A stretch of 64,000 nucleotides of DNA from NCBI RefSeq assembly GCF_002736145.1, contig NZ_CP024160.1, forward strand, positions 310,001 through 374,000. The letters are read 5' to 3'. The stretch comes from Collinsella aerofaciens (GTDB taxonomy: Bacteria > Actinomycetota > Coriobacteriia > Coriobacteriales > Coriobacteriaceae). The notes beneath the pieces are model-generated. The model had not been told where the DNA came from. It searched no databases and was given only the letters and a program-made list of their open reading frames with translations. Position 1 is the stretch's first letter. Each line of letters starts with the position of its first letter. A program made the translations under genes and the position numbers. Shown here piece after piece: positions 53,900 to 63,539 of the stretch.

Positions 53900-54730
53900 T
53901 TAATATTGCCACATGTGGTTGACGGGGCCGGAGCCTTTGCCCATGTCAAAGCCGGCGGCGAGAGCGCCGGTTAGGTAGGCCTTGCCGGCGTTGACGGCAT
54001 CGGCAAGATCCATGCCCTGGGCCAGCGCGCAGGCGATGGCGGACGAAAGCGTGCAGCCGGTGCCGTGTGTGTTGTCGGTCTCGATGCGCTTGTGGCGGAA
54101 CCACGTGGTGAGCGGATCGCCCAGATGGTTGCCCTCGTCATCGAGTGGCGCGGGTTCGGCCAATACATCGTTGGCCTCGTTGACAAGATGCCCACCCTTA
54201 ACGAGGGATGCGCAACCAAAGCGGCGGGTGAGGAGCATGGCAGCATTTTGCTGTGTGCGCTCGGAGTCGACCTCGTAGTCAAGCAGGGCCATGGCCTCGG
54301 GAATATTGGGCGTGATGACGGTTGCCAGTGGGAACAGGCGGCGGGTGAGCGCCTCGGCGGCATCTTCGGCAATCAGCCGTGCGCCCGAGGTGGCTACCAT
54401 GACGGGGTCGACGACCACGTTCGTCGCGTTCCAGGCGCTCAGGCGGTCGGCGATAACCTCGATAATCTCGGCAGAGGAAACCATGCTTATCTTGACGGCG
54501 CTGGGGCGGATATCGTCAAATACGGCGTCGATCTGCGCAGCGACGATATCAGGGGAGATATTCTGCACGGCGGTGACACCGAGCGTGTTTTGTGCGGTGA
54601 TGGCGGTGATGGCCGTCTCGGCATACAGGCGGTGCGCCGTGATGGTCTTGATGTCGGCCTGAATGCCGGCGCCACCGCTGGAATCGGATCCTGCGATGGA
54701 CAGGACGGCAGGTACCTTACTGCGATCCAT
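53900..54730 (-). CDS. thiD: Hydroxymethylpyrimidine (phosphate) kinase
   Basis: A 276-residue ribokinase-fold enzyme that phosphorylates HMP to HMP-PP for thiamine synthesis. SIAGSDSSGGAGIQADIKT binds HMP, DPVMVATSGARL and the C-terminal THGTGCTLSSAIA with the catalytic Cys/Asp-type loop are intact. GGGAG precedes ATG 54730. It lies downstream of thiC in the same direction, but with a hairpin between. Confidence 0.94.
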   Translation of the reverse strand: MDRSKVPAVLSIAGSDSSGGAGIQADIKTITAHRLYAETAITAITAQNTLGVTAVQNISPDIVAAQIDAVFDDIRPSAVKISMVSSAEIIEVIADRLSAWNATNVVVDPVMVATSGARLIAEDAAEALTRRLFPLATVITPNIPEAMALLDYEVDSERTQQNAAMLLTRRFGCASLVKGGHLVNEANDVLAEPAPLDDEGNHLGDPLTTWFRHKRIETDNTHGTGCTLSSAIACALAQGMDLADAVNAGKAYLTGALAAGFDMGKGSGPVNHMWQY

Positions 54731-54787
54731 GTTTGCTCCCTTGTTCGGTCGGAATCAAATGGGTCTTTAAGCCAGCATTATAAAGAT

Positions 54788-54817
54788 GCCCGGGCCGACT
54801 CTATGTCGAACCCGGGC
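54788..54817 (-). terminator. Terminator-like hairpin between thiC and thiD
   Basis: Arms GCCCGGG and CCCGGGC extended by CCGAC/GTCGA around TCTAT, followed on the minus strand by ATCTTTATAAT. Confidence 0.6.
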
Positions 54818-54908
54818 GGGCGATGCAATCTTTACGCAAATGTAAGCAAATGTTCACACGTCAACAATTGACGAACACCATGTTACCGATTGTGGCTCCG
54901 GTGACGAG

Positions 54909-56243
54909 TTAGTCCTCCATGCCGAGGTCGATCGTCGTGCCTTCGAACACCTTGTTAACGGTGCGGACGGCGCACATCTTGCCGCACATGGTGCAGGTGC
55001 CCTCGGTGGCGGCGGGGGATTCTTCGTAGCGTTTCTTGCCGGTAACCGGGTCGAGCGCGCACTTCCACATGGCGTCCCAGTCGAGCTTGCGGCGTGCCTG
55101 ACCCATCTTGTCGTCCATGTCGCGGGCGTGCGGCACCTTCTTGGCGATATCGGCGGCGTGCGCGGCAATCTTGGTGGCCATGAGGCCATCGAGCACGTCC
55201 TGGGCGTTGGGCAGGCACAGGTGCTCGGCCGGCGTCACGTAGCACAGGAAGTCGGCACCGGAGCTGGCGGAGATGGCGCCGCCGATGGCAGCGGTGATGT
55301 GGTCGTAACCCACGCCGATATCGGTCACCAGCGGCCCGAGCACATAGAACGGGGCATTGTGGCACAGGCGCTTCTGCAGTTTCATGTTGGCGGCGATCTC
55401 GTCGAGCGCCATGTGACCCGGACCCTCGACCATGACCTGGACGCCGGCGGCCCAAGCGCGCTTACACAGCTTGCCCAGCTCGATCATCTCAGCGGTCTCG
55501 GTGGCGTCGTTGGAGTCGTAGAGGCAGCCCGGGCGGCAGGAGTCGCCGAGCGAAATCGTCACGTCGTACTCGTGGCAAATCTCGAGCAGCTCGTCAAAGT
55601 ACTCGTAGAAGGGGTTTTCGTTGCCGGTGACCTCCATCCAGCCAAACAGCAGCGAGCCGCCGCGGCTGACGATGTTCATGAGACGGCCGGTCTCCTTAAA
55701 GGTCTTGGTGACCGACTTGTTGATGCCGCAGTGGATGGTCATAAAGTCCACGCCGTCCTCGGCGTGCGCGCGCACGACCTCGAACAGGTCATCCTTGGTA
55801 AGCTTGACCAGCGGCTTTTCCATGTAGCCGATGGCGTCGTACATGGGGACGGTGCCCACCATAAGCGGCGTCTCGTCGATGAGCTGCTGGCGGAACTGGC
55901 GCGTCTTGCCCGAGTTGGAGAGGTCCATGATGGCGTCGGCGCCAAAGTCCTCGGCGATCTTGACCTTCTTCCACTCCTCGGCGGCATCGGCCTTATCGCC
56001 CGAGATGCCCAGGTTGACGTTGACCTTGGTGGACAGGCCCTCGCCGACACCAAAGGCGCGCATGCCCTTTTTGATATGCACGATGTTGGCGGGGATGGCG
56101 ATGCGGCCGTCGGCCACGCGCTCGCGGATGTACTCGGGGTCGCGATGCTCGCGCTCGGCAACCTCCTTCATCTGCGGCGTAATCTGCCCGGCACGGGCGA
56201 AGTCGATTTGCGTGACGAGCTTGGGCTCGGTCTGTGTGCTCAT
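54909..56243 (-). CDS. thiC: Phosphomethylpyrimidine synthase
   Basis: A 444-residue radical-SAM-type enzyme that rearranges aminoimidazole ribotide to HMP phosphate. GVGEGLSTKVNVNLG, MDLSNSG, GDSCRPGCLYDS, VEGPGHM and PLVTDIGVGYDHIT are family blocks. The C-terminal iron-sulfur motif is C-T-M-C-G-K-M-C (x2, x3 spacing), one residue shorter than the common x2, x4 form. Length fits the short ThiC class lacking the N-terminal extension. GGGAG sets the start at 56243. Expression should be controlled by the TPP riboswitch upstream. Confidence 0.95.
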   Translation of the reverse strand: MSTQTEPKLVTQIDFARAGQITPQMKEVAEREHRDPEYIRERVADGRIAIPANIVHIKKGMRAFGVGEGLSTKVNVNLGISGDKADAAEEWKKVKIAEDFGADAIMDLSNSGKTRQFRQQLIDETPLMVGTVPMYDAIGYMEKPLVKLTKDDLFEVVRAHAEDGVDFMTIHCGINKSVTKTFKETGRLMNIVSRGGSLLFGWMEVTGNENPFYEYFDELLEICHEYDVTISLGDSCRPGCLYDSNDATETAEMIELGKLCKRAWAAGVQVMVEGPGHMALDEIAANMKLQKRLCHNAPFYVLGPLVTDIGVGYDHITAAIGGAISASSGADFLCYVTPAEHLCLPNAQDVLDGLMATKIAAHAADIAKKVPHARDMDDKMGQARRKLDWDAMWKCALDPVTGKKRYEESPAATEGTCTMCGKMCAVRTVNKVFEGTTIDLGMED

Positions 56244-56260
56244 TGGCACGGCTCCCTTCG

Positions 56261-56345
56261 TTGGCATTACCCATATCAGGTTTGCGGGTCAGGGCGGGCG
56301 CGCCCAGTCTCAGCCTGCCGTCTTGTCCTGCAAGCTCCCCGTTAT
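56261..56345 (-). ncRNA. TPP riboswitch
   Basis: On the minus strand the leader contains GGGGAGCTTG, then GGCTGAGA (the thi box), CCCTGACCC, AACCTGAT and TGGGTAATGCC in order, the conserved core of the THI element. It ends about 18 bases before the thiC ATG, so it probably controls translation by hiding the GGGAG ribosome site. A -10 TATACT lies upstream at 56358-56363. Confidence 0.95.
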
Positions 56346-56413
56346 GTCATGGGCTCAAGTATAGCCTGAATGGGTACGATTGGGCCAACGAGCGTGCCTG
56401 TGGGGAGGCGAAC

Positions 56414-56929
56414 ATGGAAGACAAGCATCTGTATCGAGAGACGCAATGGGATGTATCGGCCGAGGAATGCCGTGCGCACCATGGCCTTGTCGCGATTGGT
56501 TTTGCGGTGCTTGCTGTGCTGGTGATTGCCTTTTGTATCTGGACGTTTGGTGGTCGCGGCGGCGTTGCATGGGAGTTCGAGGCTGATGATAGCCTACCGA
56601 TTATGACGATGAAGGTCTCTGGCGGCAATACCGTTGCCGCGCCGGGCGACTATTGGTATCCGCGCGATGGATTTGTCCAGCTGCAGCTGAGCGGTGGTTC
56701 CATTCCTGGTGAAGAGATCGAGCGCGTGACCTTCGATGCGTCGCTTAAGACGCTGTTGGTCGAGCTCAAAGATCAAGGGGATGTGCCCACGACGATGGAT
56801 ATCGCCCTGACGGAATGGCGCCTGGAGCCCCCGTCGGGTGTCAAGGTGTCCGAGGTGGAGCACGTTAAGGTTACCTACCAAGATGGCTCGACGAGCGAGA
56901 TTGCAAAGGCCGATGGCTTGGCGGAGTAA
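56414..56929 (+). CDS. Hypothetical single-pass membrane protein
   Basis: A 171-residue protein I cannot assign. A short polar N-terminus (about 28 residues) is followed by one membrane segment (LVAIGFAVLAVLVIAFCIWTF, about 29-48, shown in part) and an outer domain with strand-like patterns and YWYPRDGFVQLQLSGG. GGGGAGG sets ATG 56414. It is divergent from thiC; their promoters overlap. Confidence 0.65.
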   Translation: MEDKHLYRETQWDVSAEECRAHHGLVAIGFAVLAVLVIAFCIWTFGGRGGVAWEFEADDSLPIMTMKVSGGNTVAAPGDYWYPRDGFVQLQLSGGSIPGEEIERVTFDASLKTLLVELKDQGDVPTTMDIALTEWRLEPPSGVKVSEVEHVKVTYQDGSTSEIAKADGLAE

Positions 56930-56952
56930 CGGGGGGGGTGGAAACGGCGGGT

Positions 56953-57762
56953 CTATTGTGCCTGCGCGTTCATGAAAACCAGGGTGTTTTCGTCTGAAAG
57001 CTCGGGGATGTGACGATAGCCGATGTTGAATGCGGTGAGCCCGCTTGCATCCTCGAGCTCGTTTTCTGCCATCCACCGCACCATGGAACCGCGCGCCTTT
57101 TTGCTGGCGGTCGACCGTTGGATGGGCTTCCCGTTGCGGATACCCTCGCCAAAAAGGCATGTGACGGCCGTGGCGTCGCCCGCGAGATGGGGCAGAACGG
57201 CTTTGGCATACTCTACGCTGGCGAGGTTGACGATCGTGGTGTTTGAGCCTGCCGGGGCGACAGCCTGCGCGAGCTTGTCGCTCCAAAACGCGTAGAGGTC
57301 TCGGGCATCGTCAACGGCGAGCTTCGCGCCCATTTCCAGTCGATACGGTTCGACGGCATGAAAGGGACGAACGCACCCGTAGAGGCCGGAGAGGATCCAT
57401 AGATGGTCTTGCAGCCATGCGAGCTGCGCTGAATCCATCACCTCGGGCGCCATGCTCTGGTATTGAATGCCGTGATAGGACATGACGGCAGGGGAGAGGT
57501 GACGGGCGAGTGCGGGATTGTCGAGATTGCCGTTTCCCAAGATGGGCCTAAACTCATGCAGGGTGTTGAGGCAAGGCCCCAGCAGTTTGTCACTCACGTT
57601 CCATAGCGCCTGCAGACCGCCGCTGCCCTCATTCCGCTCGATATCTAGCAGTGCGCGGTGGAGGCGAGCCGTCTCGTGCACAAAAGGTGGAATCCCCTGA
57701 ACTTCAAAAGCATCTTGTGCCGCGCGCATCTGCTTGGCGGGCGAAATGATGACCTGCAGCAT
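56953..57762 (-). CDS. yaaA: Peroxide stress protein YaaA
   Basis: A 269-residue protein of the YaaA (DUF328) family, which limits intracellular free iron and oxidative damage. LQVIISPAKQM at the start, LSGLYGCVRPFHAVEPYRLEM and the VRWMAENELEDASGLTAFN region are family blocks. GGAGAG sets the start at 57762; the frame continues into the neighbouring insertion element. The element stops 24 bases upstream, so yaaA has probably lost its native promoter and depends on element sequence. Confidence 0.9.
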   Translation of the reverse strand: MLQVIISPAKQMRAAQDAFEVQGIPPFVHETARLHRALLDIERNEGSGGLQALWNVSDKLLGPCLNTLHEFRPILGNGNLDNPALARHLSPAVMSYHGIQYQSMAPEVMDSAQLAWLQDHLWILSGLYGCVRPFHAVEPYRLEMGAKLAVDDARDLYAFWSDKLAQAVAPAGSNTTIVNLASVEYAKAVLPHLAGDATAVTCLFGEGIRNGKPIQRSTASKKARGSMVRWMAENELEDASGLTAFNIGYRHIPELSDENTLVFMNAQAQ

Positions 57763-57786
57763 GGACTCTCCTCTGCCAAAAAGGAA

Positions 57787-59153
57787 GTTGCGGTGGAATA
57801 CGGTCTGTTTGGGGGTGCGGACGATTTCTTGGACCGCGCCTAGGCGTATCCAAGCTTCCTGCGGTACTCCATCGGGCTCAGCCACTCGAGGGACTTCTTG
57901 ATGCGCCCGTCCCGATAGTACACGAGGTAGGCCTCGAGCCTCCCCATGAACTCCTCGGCCGTCACGCCCTCCCAGTCCCTATAGCGGAAGAACTCGTTCT
58001 TGAGGCGCCCGAAGAAGCCCTCGCAGGCCGAGTTGTCCGGGCTGCAGCCCTTCGCGGACATGCTCCTGACCAGGCCGTTCTCCTCGCAGATCCCGATCCA
58101 CTCCGGCCAGCGGTAGTGGCCGCCCCGGTCCGAGTGGATCGTCGTGCGCGCGCCCGCCGGCCTCGCCGCGCAGGCCTTGAGCAGGCTCGAGTTCGCGAGG
58201 CGCTTGTCGGGGTGCAGCCCGATCGACCAGGCAACGGGCATCCCGTCGAAGCAATCGATGACCGGGCTCAGGTAGACCTTCTCGCCGCCCGGGAGCCTGA
58301 ACTCGGTGATGTCGGTGAGCCACAGCCGGTTGGGCTCGTCGGCGCGGAACTTCCTGTTCACGAGGTTCTCCGGCGCCTTGGAGACCTCGCCGGCGTAGGA
58401 GCTGTAGCCCCGGGCGCGCTTCTTGTTGTAGACGACCTCGAGGCCCTCCTCGCGCATCACGCGGGCCACGCGCTTCTCGCTGGCGCGGACGCCCTCGCGG
58501 CGCAGGCGCGCCCAGACGGTGCGGTACCCCCAGCAGCCCGAGCCCTCGCGGAAGATGCGCACCACGCGGCCGCGTATGTCGGCGTCGCGGTCGCGCGGCG
58601 CGGCGACGCGGGGCCTCCAGTACTCATAGGAGCTCTTCGATATCCTCAAGAAACCTGTGATCGAGCGGAGGGGCAGGGCGGTCGCCCGCCTCAATCTCTC
58701 GCCGAGCTCGCACTTGCTCCTGTTCGAGATCGAAGCCGGGTCCCACCCTTCCGCTTTTAGGTCGGCCAACACCGCCCTGAGCAGCAGGTTCTCTATCTGG
58801 TCCTCGTTGAGCCCGGCGAGCGGGCCGGTCGCGGGCGGGGCGTAGGTCGACTTGTCGGGGCCCAAGCTGGCCTCCTTCCGTGGCGGTTTCCTCGCCACGA
58901 TTCTACAGCCCCCGCCGGTGTAGCTGCGCGGGAGGTGCCCCGTCGCCCACTTCTTGGCCGCGCTCACCGTGACCCCCGCGAACTCCGCGGCGGCGGTGGG
59001 CCCCATGCCGTCCTCCGTCGCCAGGAGGAAGAGCTCGACCTTCTCCCTGCTGTACATGCGAACCTCCAGTCCGGACCGCTTCACGGTCCAACTTTCTGTC
59101 CGCACCCCCTTTTGGCCGGTTATGGGCCAGTTTAGTCCGTATTTCACCGCAAC
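57787..59153 (-). mobile_element. IS3-family insertion sequence
   Basis: About 1.37 kb. The ends are inverted repeats: GTTGCGGTG-G/A-AATACGG at 57787 and, reversed, at 59153. A second conserved block, GGGGGTGCGGAC then TTGGACCG, follows inside each end, but the right end carries about 23 extra bases between the blocks. Terminal bases would be TG...CA. No target duplication could be identified. It lies between the yaaA start and the M18 peptidase stop. Confidence 0.8.
57840..59057 (-). CDS. IS3-family transposase, single frame
   Basis: A 405-residue DDE transposase. The N-terminal helix-turn-helix (AAAEFAGVTVSAAKKWATG) corresponds to OrfA; an HTH_21 domain (GYRTVWARLRREGV) and an rve integrase domain (RLWLTDITEFRL, IHSDRGGHY, GFFGRLKNEFF) correspond to OrfB and show the Asp, Asp and Glu. 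Most IS3 members need a frameshift to join the two parts; here they are fused in one frame. GGAGG sets the start at 59057. It appears intact. Confidence 0.9.
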   Translation of the reverse strand: MYSREKVELFLLATEDGMGPTAAAEFAGVTVSAAKKWATGHLPRSYTGGGCRIVARKPPRKEASLGPDKSTYAPPATGPLAGLNEDQIENLLLRAVLADLKAEGWDPASISNRSKCELGERLRRATALPLRSITGFLRISKSSYEYWRPRVAAPRDRDADIRGRVVRIFREGSGCWGYRTVWARLRREGVRASEKRVARVMREEGLEVVYNKKRARGYSSYAGEVSKAPENLVNRKFRADEPNRLWLTDITEFRLPGGEKVYLSPVIDCFDGMPVAWSIGLHPDKRLANSSLLKACAARPAGARTTIHSDRGGHYRWPEWIGICEENGLVRSMSAKGCSPDNSACEGFFGRLKNEFFRYRDWEGVTAEEFMGRLEAYLVYYRDGRIKKSLEWLSPMEYRRKLGYA

Positions 59154-59167
59154 TGATGAAGGGTTGG

Positions 59168-60565
59168 TTAGGCGCGCTCGAGGAAGGCCTTGTAGCCACG
59201 GTAGGCCTCGTAGATATCGGCCTTGTTGGCGACCTCCCACAGGGCGTGCATGGACAGGACGGCAACACCGGAATCGATGACGTTCATGCCGTACTTGGCC
59301 ATGATGTAGGCGATGGTGCCGCCGCCGCCCGCGTTGACGCGACCGAGCTCACAGGTCTGGAAGTCCACGCCGGCCTCGTCCATGATGTCGCGGATGAGGG
59401 CCACGTACTCGGCGTCGGCGTCGTTGGAGCCGCCCTTGCCGCGGCTGCCCGTGTACTTGTTAAAGCACAGGCCGCGACCCATGAAGGCTGAGTTCTTGGT
59501 CTCGAACTTGCCGGCGTAGCCCGGGTCGAAGCCGGCGGACACGTCGGAGGAGAGCATGCGGCTGCGGGCGAGTGCGCGGCGCAGGGCCAGCGGGCTGTCC
59601 TCGCCGGCGAGCGTCATGATCTCGGCGACGGTGTTCTCGAAGAAGCGGCTCGTCATGCCGGTGGCGCCCACGGAACCGATTTCCTCCTTGTCGACGATGA
59701 GCGTGATGCTCGTGCGCTCCACGTTGGCGACGTCGATCTGGGCGAGCATGGAGGGGTAGGCGCAGACGCGGTCGTCGTGGCCATAGCCCAGAATCATGGA
59801 GCGGTCGAGGCCCATGTCACGGGCGGGACCGGCGGGCACGACCTCGATCTCGGCGGAGAGGAAGTCCTCCTCCTCGACGTCGTACTGCTCCTTGAGGATA
59901 TCCAGGAACATCTGCTTGACGGGCTCCTTGGGAGCGTCCTTGTCGTCCTCATCGAACTTGACGGGACGGCCGCCCACGATCACGTCGAGGATTTCGGCGT
60001 CGACGGCGTCCTTGGCGGGCTTGGACATCTGCTCGCTCGAGAGGTGGATCAGCAGGTCGGAGATGGTAAAGACCGGGTCGTCCGTCTTGTCGCCGATGTT
60101 GATGTCGACGGTGGTGCCGTCCTTTTTGCAGATGACGCCCACAAGTGCGAGCGGGGAGGCCACCCAGTGGTAGCTCTTGACGCCGCCGTAGTAGTGCGTG
60201 TCGAGGTAGGCCATGTCGCCGGCCTCGAAGGCGGGATTCTGCTTAAGGTCCAGGCGCGGCGAGTCCACGTGGGCGCCCAGGATGTTAAAGCCCTGCTCGA
60301 GCGGGGCGGTGCCAAGGTTGACGAGCATAAGGTCCTTGCCGTGGTTGGCGGCGTACACCTTGTCGCCTGCCTTGAGCTCGCGGCCCTCGGCAATCACGGT
60401 CTCCAGGTCGACGTATCCCGCCTCCTCGGCCATCTTGATGCCGGTCTTGACGCACAGGCGCTCGGTCTTGTTCTCGCTCAAAAACTGCTTATAGCCGCGG
60501 CAAAGCTCCTCGAGCTCCTCGATTTGCTGTGGCGTGTACTTTTTCCATGCGCAGGGACGCTCCAT
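59168..60565 (-). CDS. M18 family aminopeptidase
   Basis: A 465-residue zinc aminopeptidase. NILGAHVDSPRLDLKQ has the first metal His/Asp, VDKEEIGSVGATG the catalytic Glu, and VNAGGGGTIAYIMAKYG and SMHALWEVA complete the site. M18 enzymes remove N-terminal, often acidic or neutral, residues in the cytoplasm. GAAAGGAG sets the start at 60565 over a far longer open frame. Its 3' end abuts the insertion element. Confidence 0.93.
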   Translation of the reverse strand: MERPCAWKKYTPQQIEELEELCRGYKQFLSENKTERLCVKTGIKMAEEAGYVDLETVIAEGRELKAGDKVYAANHGKDLMLVNLGTAPLEQGFNILGAHVDSPRLDLKQNPAFEAGDMAYLDTHYYGGVKSYHWVASPLALVGVICKKDGTTVDINIGDKTDDPVFTISDLLIHLSSEQMSKPAKDAVDAEILDVIVGGRPVKFDEDDKDAPKEPVKQMFLDILKEQYDVEEEDFLSAEIEVVPAGPARDMGLDRSMILGYGHDDRVCAYPSMLAQIDVANVERTSITLIVDKEEIGSVGATGMTSRFFENTVAEIMTLAGEDSPLALRRALARSRMLSSDVSAGFDPGYAGKFETKNSAFMGRGLCFNKYTGSRGKGGSNDADAEYVALIRDIMDEAGVDFQTCELGRVNAGGGGTIAYIMAKYGMNVIDSGVAVLSMHALWEVANKADIYEAYRGYKAFLERA

Positions 60566-60731
60566 GACGCAGGCTCCTTTCGGATCGATCGTGCTGGTTG
60601 ATGTACCGTGAGCCATCGTATCACGCGCGGGCCCGCGGCGGCAGGGAAGCCTGATGTGCGGTGGCCGCGGGGCGGGGAGCGTGTAAACTGGAGTGAGCAA
60701 ACCGTGCCCAGCCCAAAGCGAGGTATTCAAT

Positions 60732-63482
60732 ATGTCTGACAAGCGCCGCACCTTTGCCGTTATCGACGGCAACTCGCTCATGCACCGTGCCTTCCACGCC
60801 GTGCCGCCGACCATGAACGCGCCGGACGGTCGCCCCACCAACGCGATCTTTGGTTTTCTGAACATGTTCCTCAAGATGATCGATGCCTTTAACCCCGACG
60901 GTGTGGTCGTGGCGTTTGATAAAGGCAAGCCGCGCGTGCGCATGGAGATGCTGCCGCAGTATAAGGCGCAGCGCCCGCCCATGGACCCCGATTTGCACGC
61001 GCAGTTTCCGATGATCAAGGAGCTGCTCGGTGCGCTCAATGTGCCGATTCTGCAGTCTGAGGGCTGGGAAGGCGACGATATCCTGGGAACCATGGCGCGC
61101 CTGGGTGAGGAGGCCGGCTGCGACATGCTGCTGGTGACCGGCGACCGCGACATGTATCAGCTCGTGACCGAGCACGTCAACGTGGTCTCGACCCGCAAGG
61201 GCCTGTCCGACGTGGCGATCATGACGCCCGAGAGCGTGGACGATCTGTATCACGGCATCACGCCGGCGCTCGTGCCCGACTTTTATGGTCTGAAGGGCGA
61301 CACGTCGGACAACATTCCCGGCGTACCGGGTATCGGCCCCAAAAAAGCAAGCGCGCTCATCGCGCAGTACGGCAGCCTGGACGAAGTCATCGCGCATGCC
61401 GACGAGGTCAAGGGCAAGATGGGCGAGAACCTGCGCGCGCACATCGACGACGCGCTGCTGAGTCGTAAGGTGGCGACCATCCGCACCGATGCGCCCGTTG
61501 AGCTCGATTTTGAGGCGACGTCCTTCCCGGCGTTTTCTGCCGATGAGGTGTCCGCAGCACTGGGTACGCTTGGTATCACTGCCATGCAGAACCGTTTCTT
61601 GGCACTGATCGGTGACGAGGGTGGCGCTGCTGCCGCTGCTAGCACGTTTGAGATGCCTACGATTGAGCGCACCGCTGCCGGCGATGCCGAGGCGCTTGCT
61701 GCCGTGGCGTCCGAGGTTGCCCGTGCGATCGAGGCGGGCGAGTGGGTCGCCGCCGTGGTGGACGACGACAAGGAAGAGGGCGCGCTCTTTGGACTGACGC
61801 GCACACTGTGGTTGGCGACGTCCAAGGGCCTGTTCGCGCTCGAGGAGGCCGATGGCGGCACGCCTGCCGCTGTCGAGGGCTTCAACTTCGTCCACGGCGT
61901 GATCGCCGGCGTACTTGCGCGCCTGTTTATGGAGGGCCGTGTGGCGAGCCCGGATATGAAGGCGCTGCTGCACGAGCTTTCGCCCATCGATTCTTCTGAG
62001 CCCGAGCTCATGGACCCGTTGTCAGTCGATTCCACGCGCATCTTCGATACCGTGGTGGCTGCCTATCTGCTGGATTCCGATCGTTCCGAGTTCGATGAGG
62101 CATATCTTGCCGATACGTATTTGCAGATGGCGTTGCCTGCGGCGCGCGGCGCAGAGGGTGCTGGTGAGAACGCTCCGGTGCCAGCCGCCCGTACTGCGGC
62201 CCTGACACTGGCGCTGGTCGCACCGCTGCGCGAGTGCATGGCCCGCGAGAATGCCGCCAACGTGTTCGATGGCATCGAGATGCCGCTCGTTCCGGTACTT
62301 GCCAAGATGGAGCGCGCGGGCATGCTCGTGGATCCCGATCGGCTGCGCAGCCTGTCCGAGGGTCTGGCGACCCAGATCACCGAGGTCGAGCGCAGCATTC
62401 GTGACCTGGCAGGCGACGAGACCTTTAACATCGGCAGCCCCATGCAGCTCTCGCACGTGCTGTTTGATGTTATGGGGCTTCCGACCAAGGGCCTCAAAAA
62501 GACCAAGCGCGGCTACTATTCGACCAACGCCAAGGTGCTGAGCGACCTTGCCCGCGACCACGAGATCGTGCGCCTGATTTTGGACTGGCGTGAGAAGTCC
62601 AAGATTAAGTCGACCTATCTGGACACGCTAGGTCCGCTGCGCCGTGGTGACGGGCGTGTGCACACCACGTACAACCAGACCATCACCGCGACGGGGCGTC
62701 TGTCTTCGAGCGACCCCAATCTGCAAAACATTCCGACGCGCTCGGAGCTGGGGCGTACCGTCAAGACGGCGTTCTCGGCGGGCGAGGGAAGCGTCTTTTT
62801 GGCGGTGGACTACTCGCAGATTGAGTTGCGTTTGCTGGCGCATCTTTCGGGAGACGAGCACCTGGTGCGCGCCTTTAACGAGGGTGAGGACTTTCATGCC
62901 GAGACGGCCGCGCGCGTGTTTGGCGTGCCGGTGTCCGAGGTAACGCCCGACTTGCGCAGTCGCGCCAAGGCCGTGAACTTTGGCATCGTGTATGGTCAGC
63001 AGGCCTACGGCCTGTCGCAGTCGCTGCATATCTCGATGGCTGAGGCACGCGACATGATCGATCGCTACTACGAGGCCTACCCGGGCGTGCGCACGTTCCT
63101 CGACAATGTGGTGGCGCGAGCCAAGCAGACGGGCTATGCCGAGACCATGTATGGCCGCAGACGCCATATTCCCGAGCTCAAGGCCAAAAACCCACAGCTC
63201 CGCGGCTTTGGTGAGCGCACGGCCATGAACCACCCCATGCAGGGCACCGCCGCCGACATCATCAAGATCGCCATGGCCCGCGTAAGCCGCCGTCTGGAAG
63301 AAGAGGGCTTTGCCGCCCACATGATCCTGCAAGTACACGACGAACTGGACTTTGAGTGTCCCGTCGACGAAGTCGAGCGCCTCACCGCCATGGTCCGCGA
63401 CGTCATGGAACATGTAGTAGACCTCCGCGTACCGTTGATCGCCGAAGCCAGCACCGGCATAACCTGGGCCGATGCGAAATAG
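60732..63482 (+). CDS. polA: DNA polymerase I
   Basis: A 916-residue repair and Okazaki-fragment polymerase. The 5'-3' exonuclease (VIDGNSLMHRAFHA, TGDRDMYQLV, GLKGDTSDNIPG) is intact. The middle domain lacks the D-x-E proofreading motif seen in E. coli; WVAAVVDDDKEEG stands there, so 3'-5' activity is probably absent. Polymerase motifs A (DYSQIELRLLAHLSGDE), B (RSRAKAVNFGIVYG) and C (LQVHDELDFE) are present. The start has a weak GAGG site. Confidence 0.95.
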   Translation: MSDKRRTFAVIDGNSLMHRAFHAVPPTMNAPDGRPTNAIFGFLNMFLKMIDAFNPDGVVVAFDKGKPRVRMEMLPQYKAQRPPMDPDLHAQFPMIKELLGALNVPILQSEGWEGDDILGTMARLGEEAGCDMLLVTGDRDMYQLVTEHVNVVSTRKGLSDVAIMTPESVDDLYHGITPALVPDFYGLKGDTSDNIPGVPGIGPKKASALIAQYGSLDEVIAHADEVKGKMGENLRAHIDDALLSRKVATIRTDAPVELDFEATSFPAFSADEVSAALGTLGITAMQNRFLALIGDEGGAAAAASTFEMPTIERTAAGDAEALAAVASEVARAIEAGEWVAAVVDDDKEEGALFGLTRTLWLATSKGLFALEEADGGTPAAVEGFNFVHGVIAGVLARLFMEGRVASPDMKALLHELSPIDSSEPELMDPLSVDSTRIFDTVVAAYLLDSDRSEFDEAYLADTYLQMALPAARGAEGAGENAPVPAARTAALTLALVAPLRECMARENAANVFDGIEMPLVPVLAKMERAGMLVDPDRLRSLSEGLATQITEVERSIRDLAGDETFNIGSPMQLSHVLFDVMGLPTKGLKKTKRGYYSTNAKVLSDLARDHEIVRLILDWREKSKIKSTYLDTLGPLRRGDGRVHTTYNQTITATGRLSSSDPNLQNIPTRSELGRTVKTAFSAGEGSVFLAVDYSQIELRLLAHLSGDEHLVRAFNEGEDFHAETAARVFGVPVSEVTPDLRSRAKAVNFGIVYGQQAYGLSQSLHISMAEARDMIDRYYEAYPGVRTFLDNVVARAKQTGYAETMYGRRRHIPELKAKNPQLRGFGERTAMNHPMQGTAADIIKIAMARVSRRLEEEGFAAHMILQVHDELDFECPVDEVERLTAMVRDVMEHVVDLRVPLIAEASTGITWADAK

Positions 63483-63539
63483 GGAAGCACTCCGTAAGGC
63501 AAGCTCGCCCAAGACGCAAGCCCCCACATACTTAAGATT

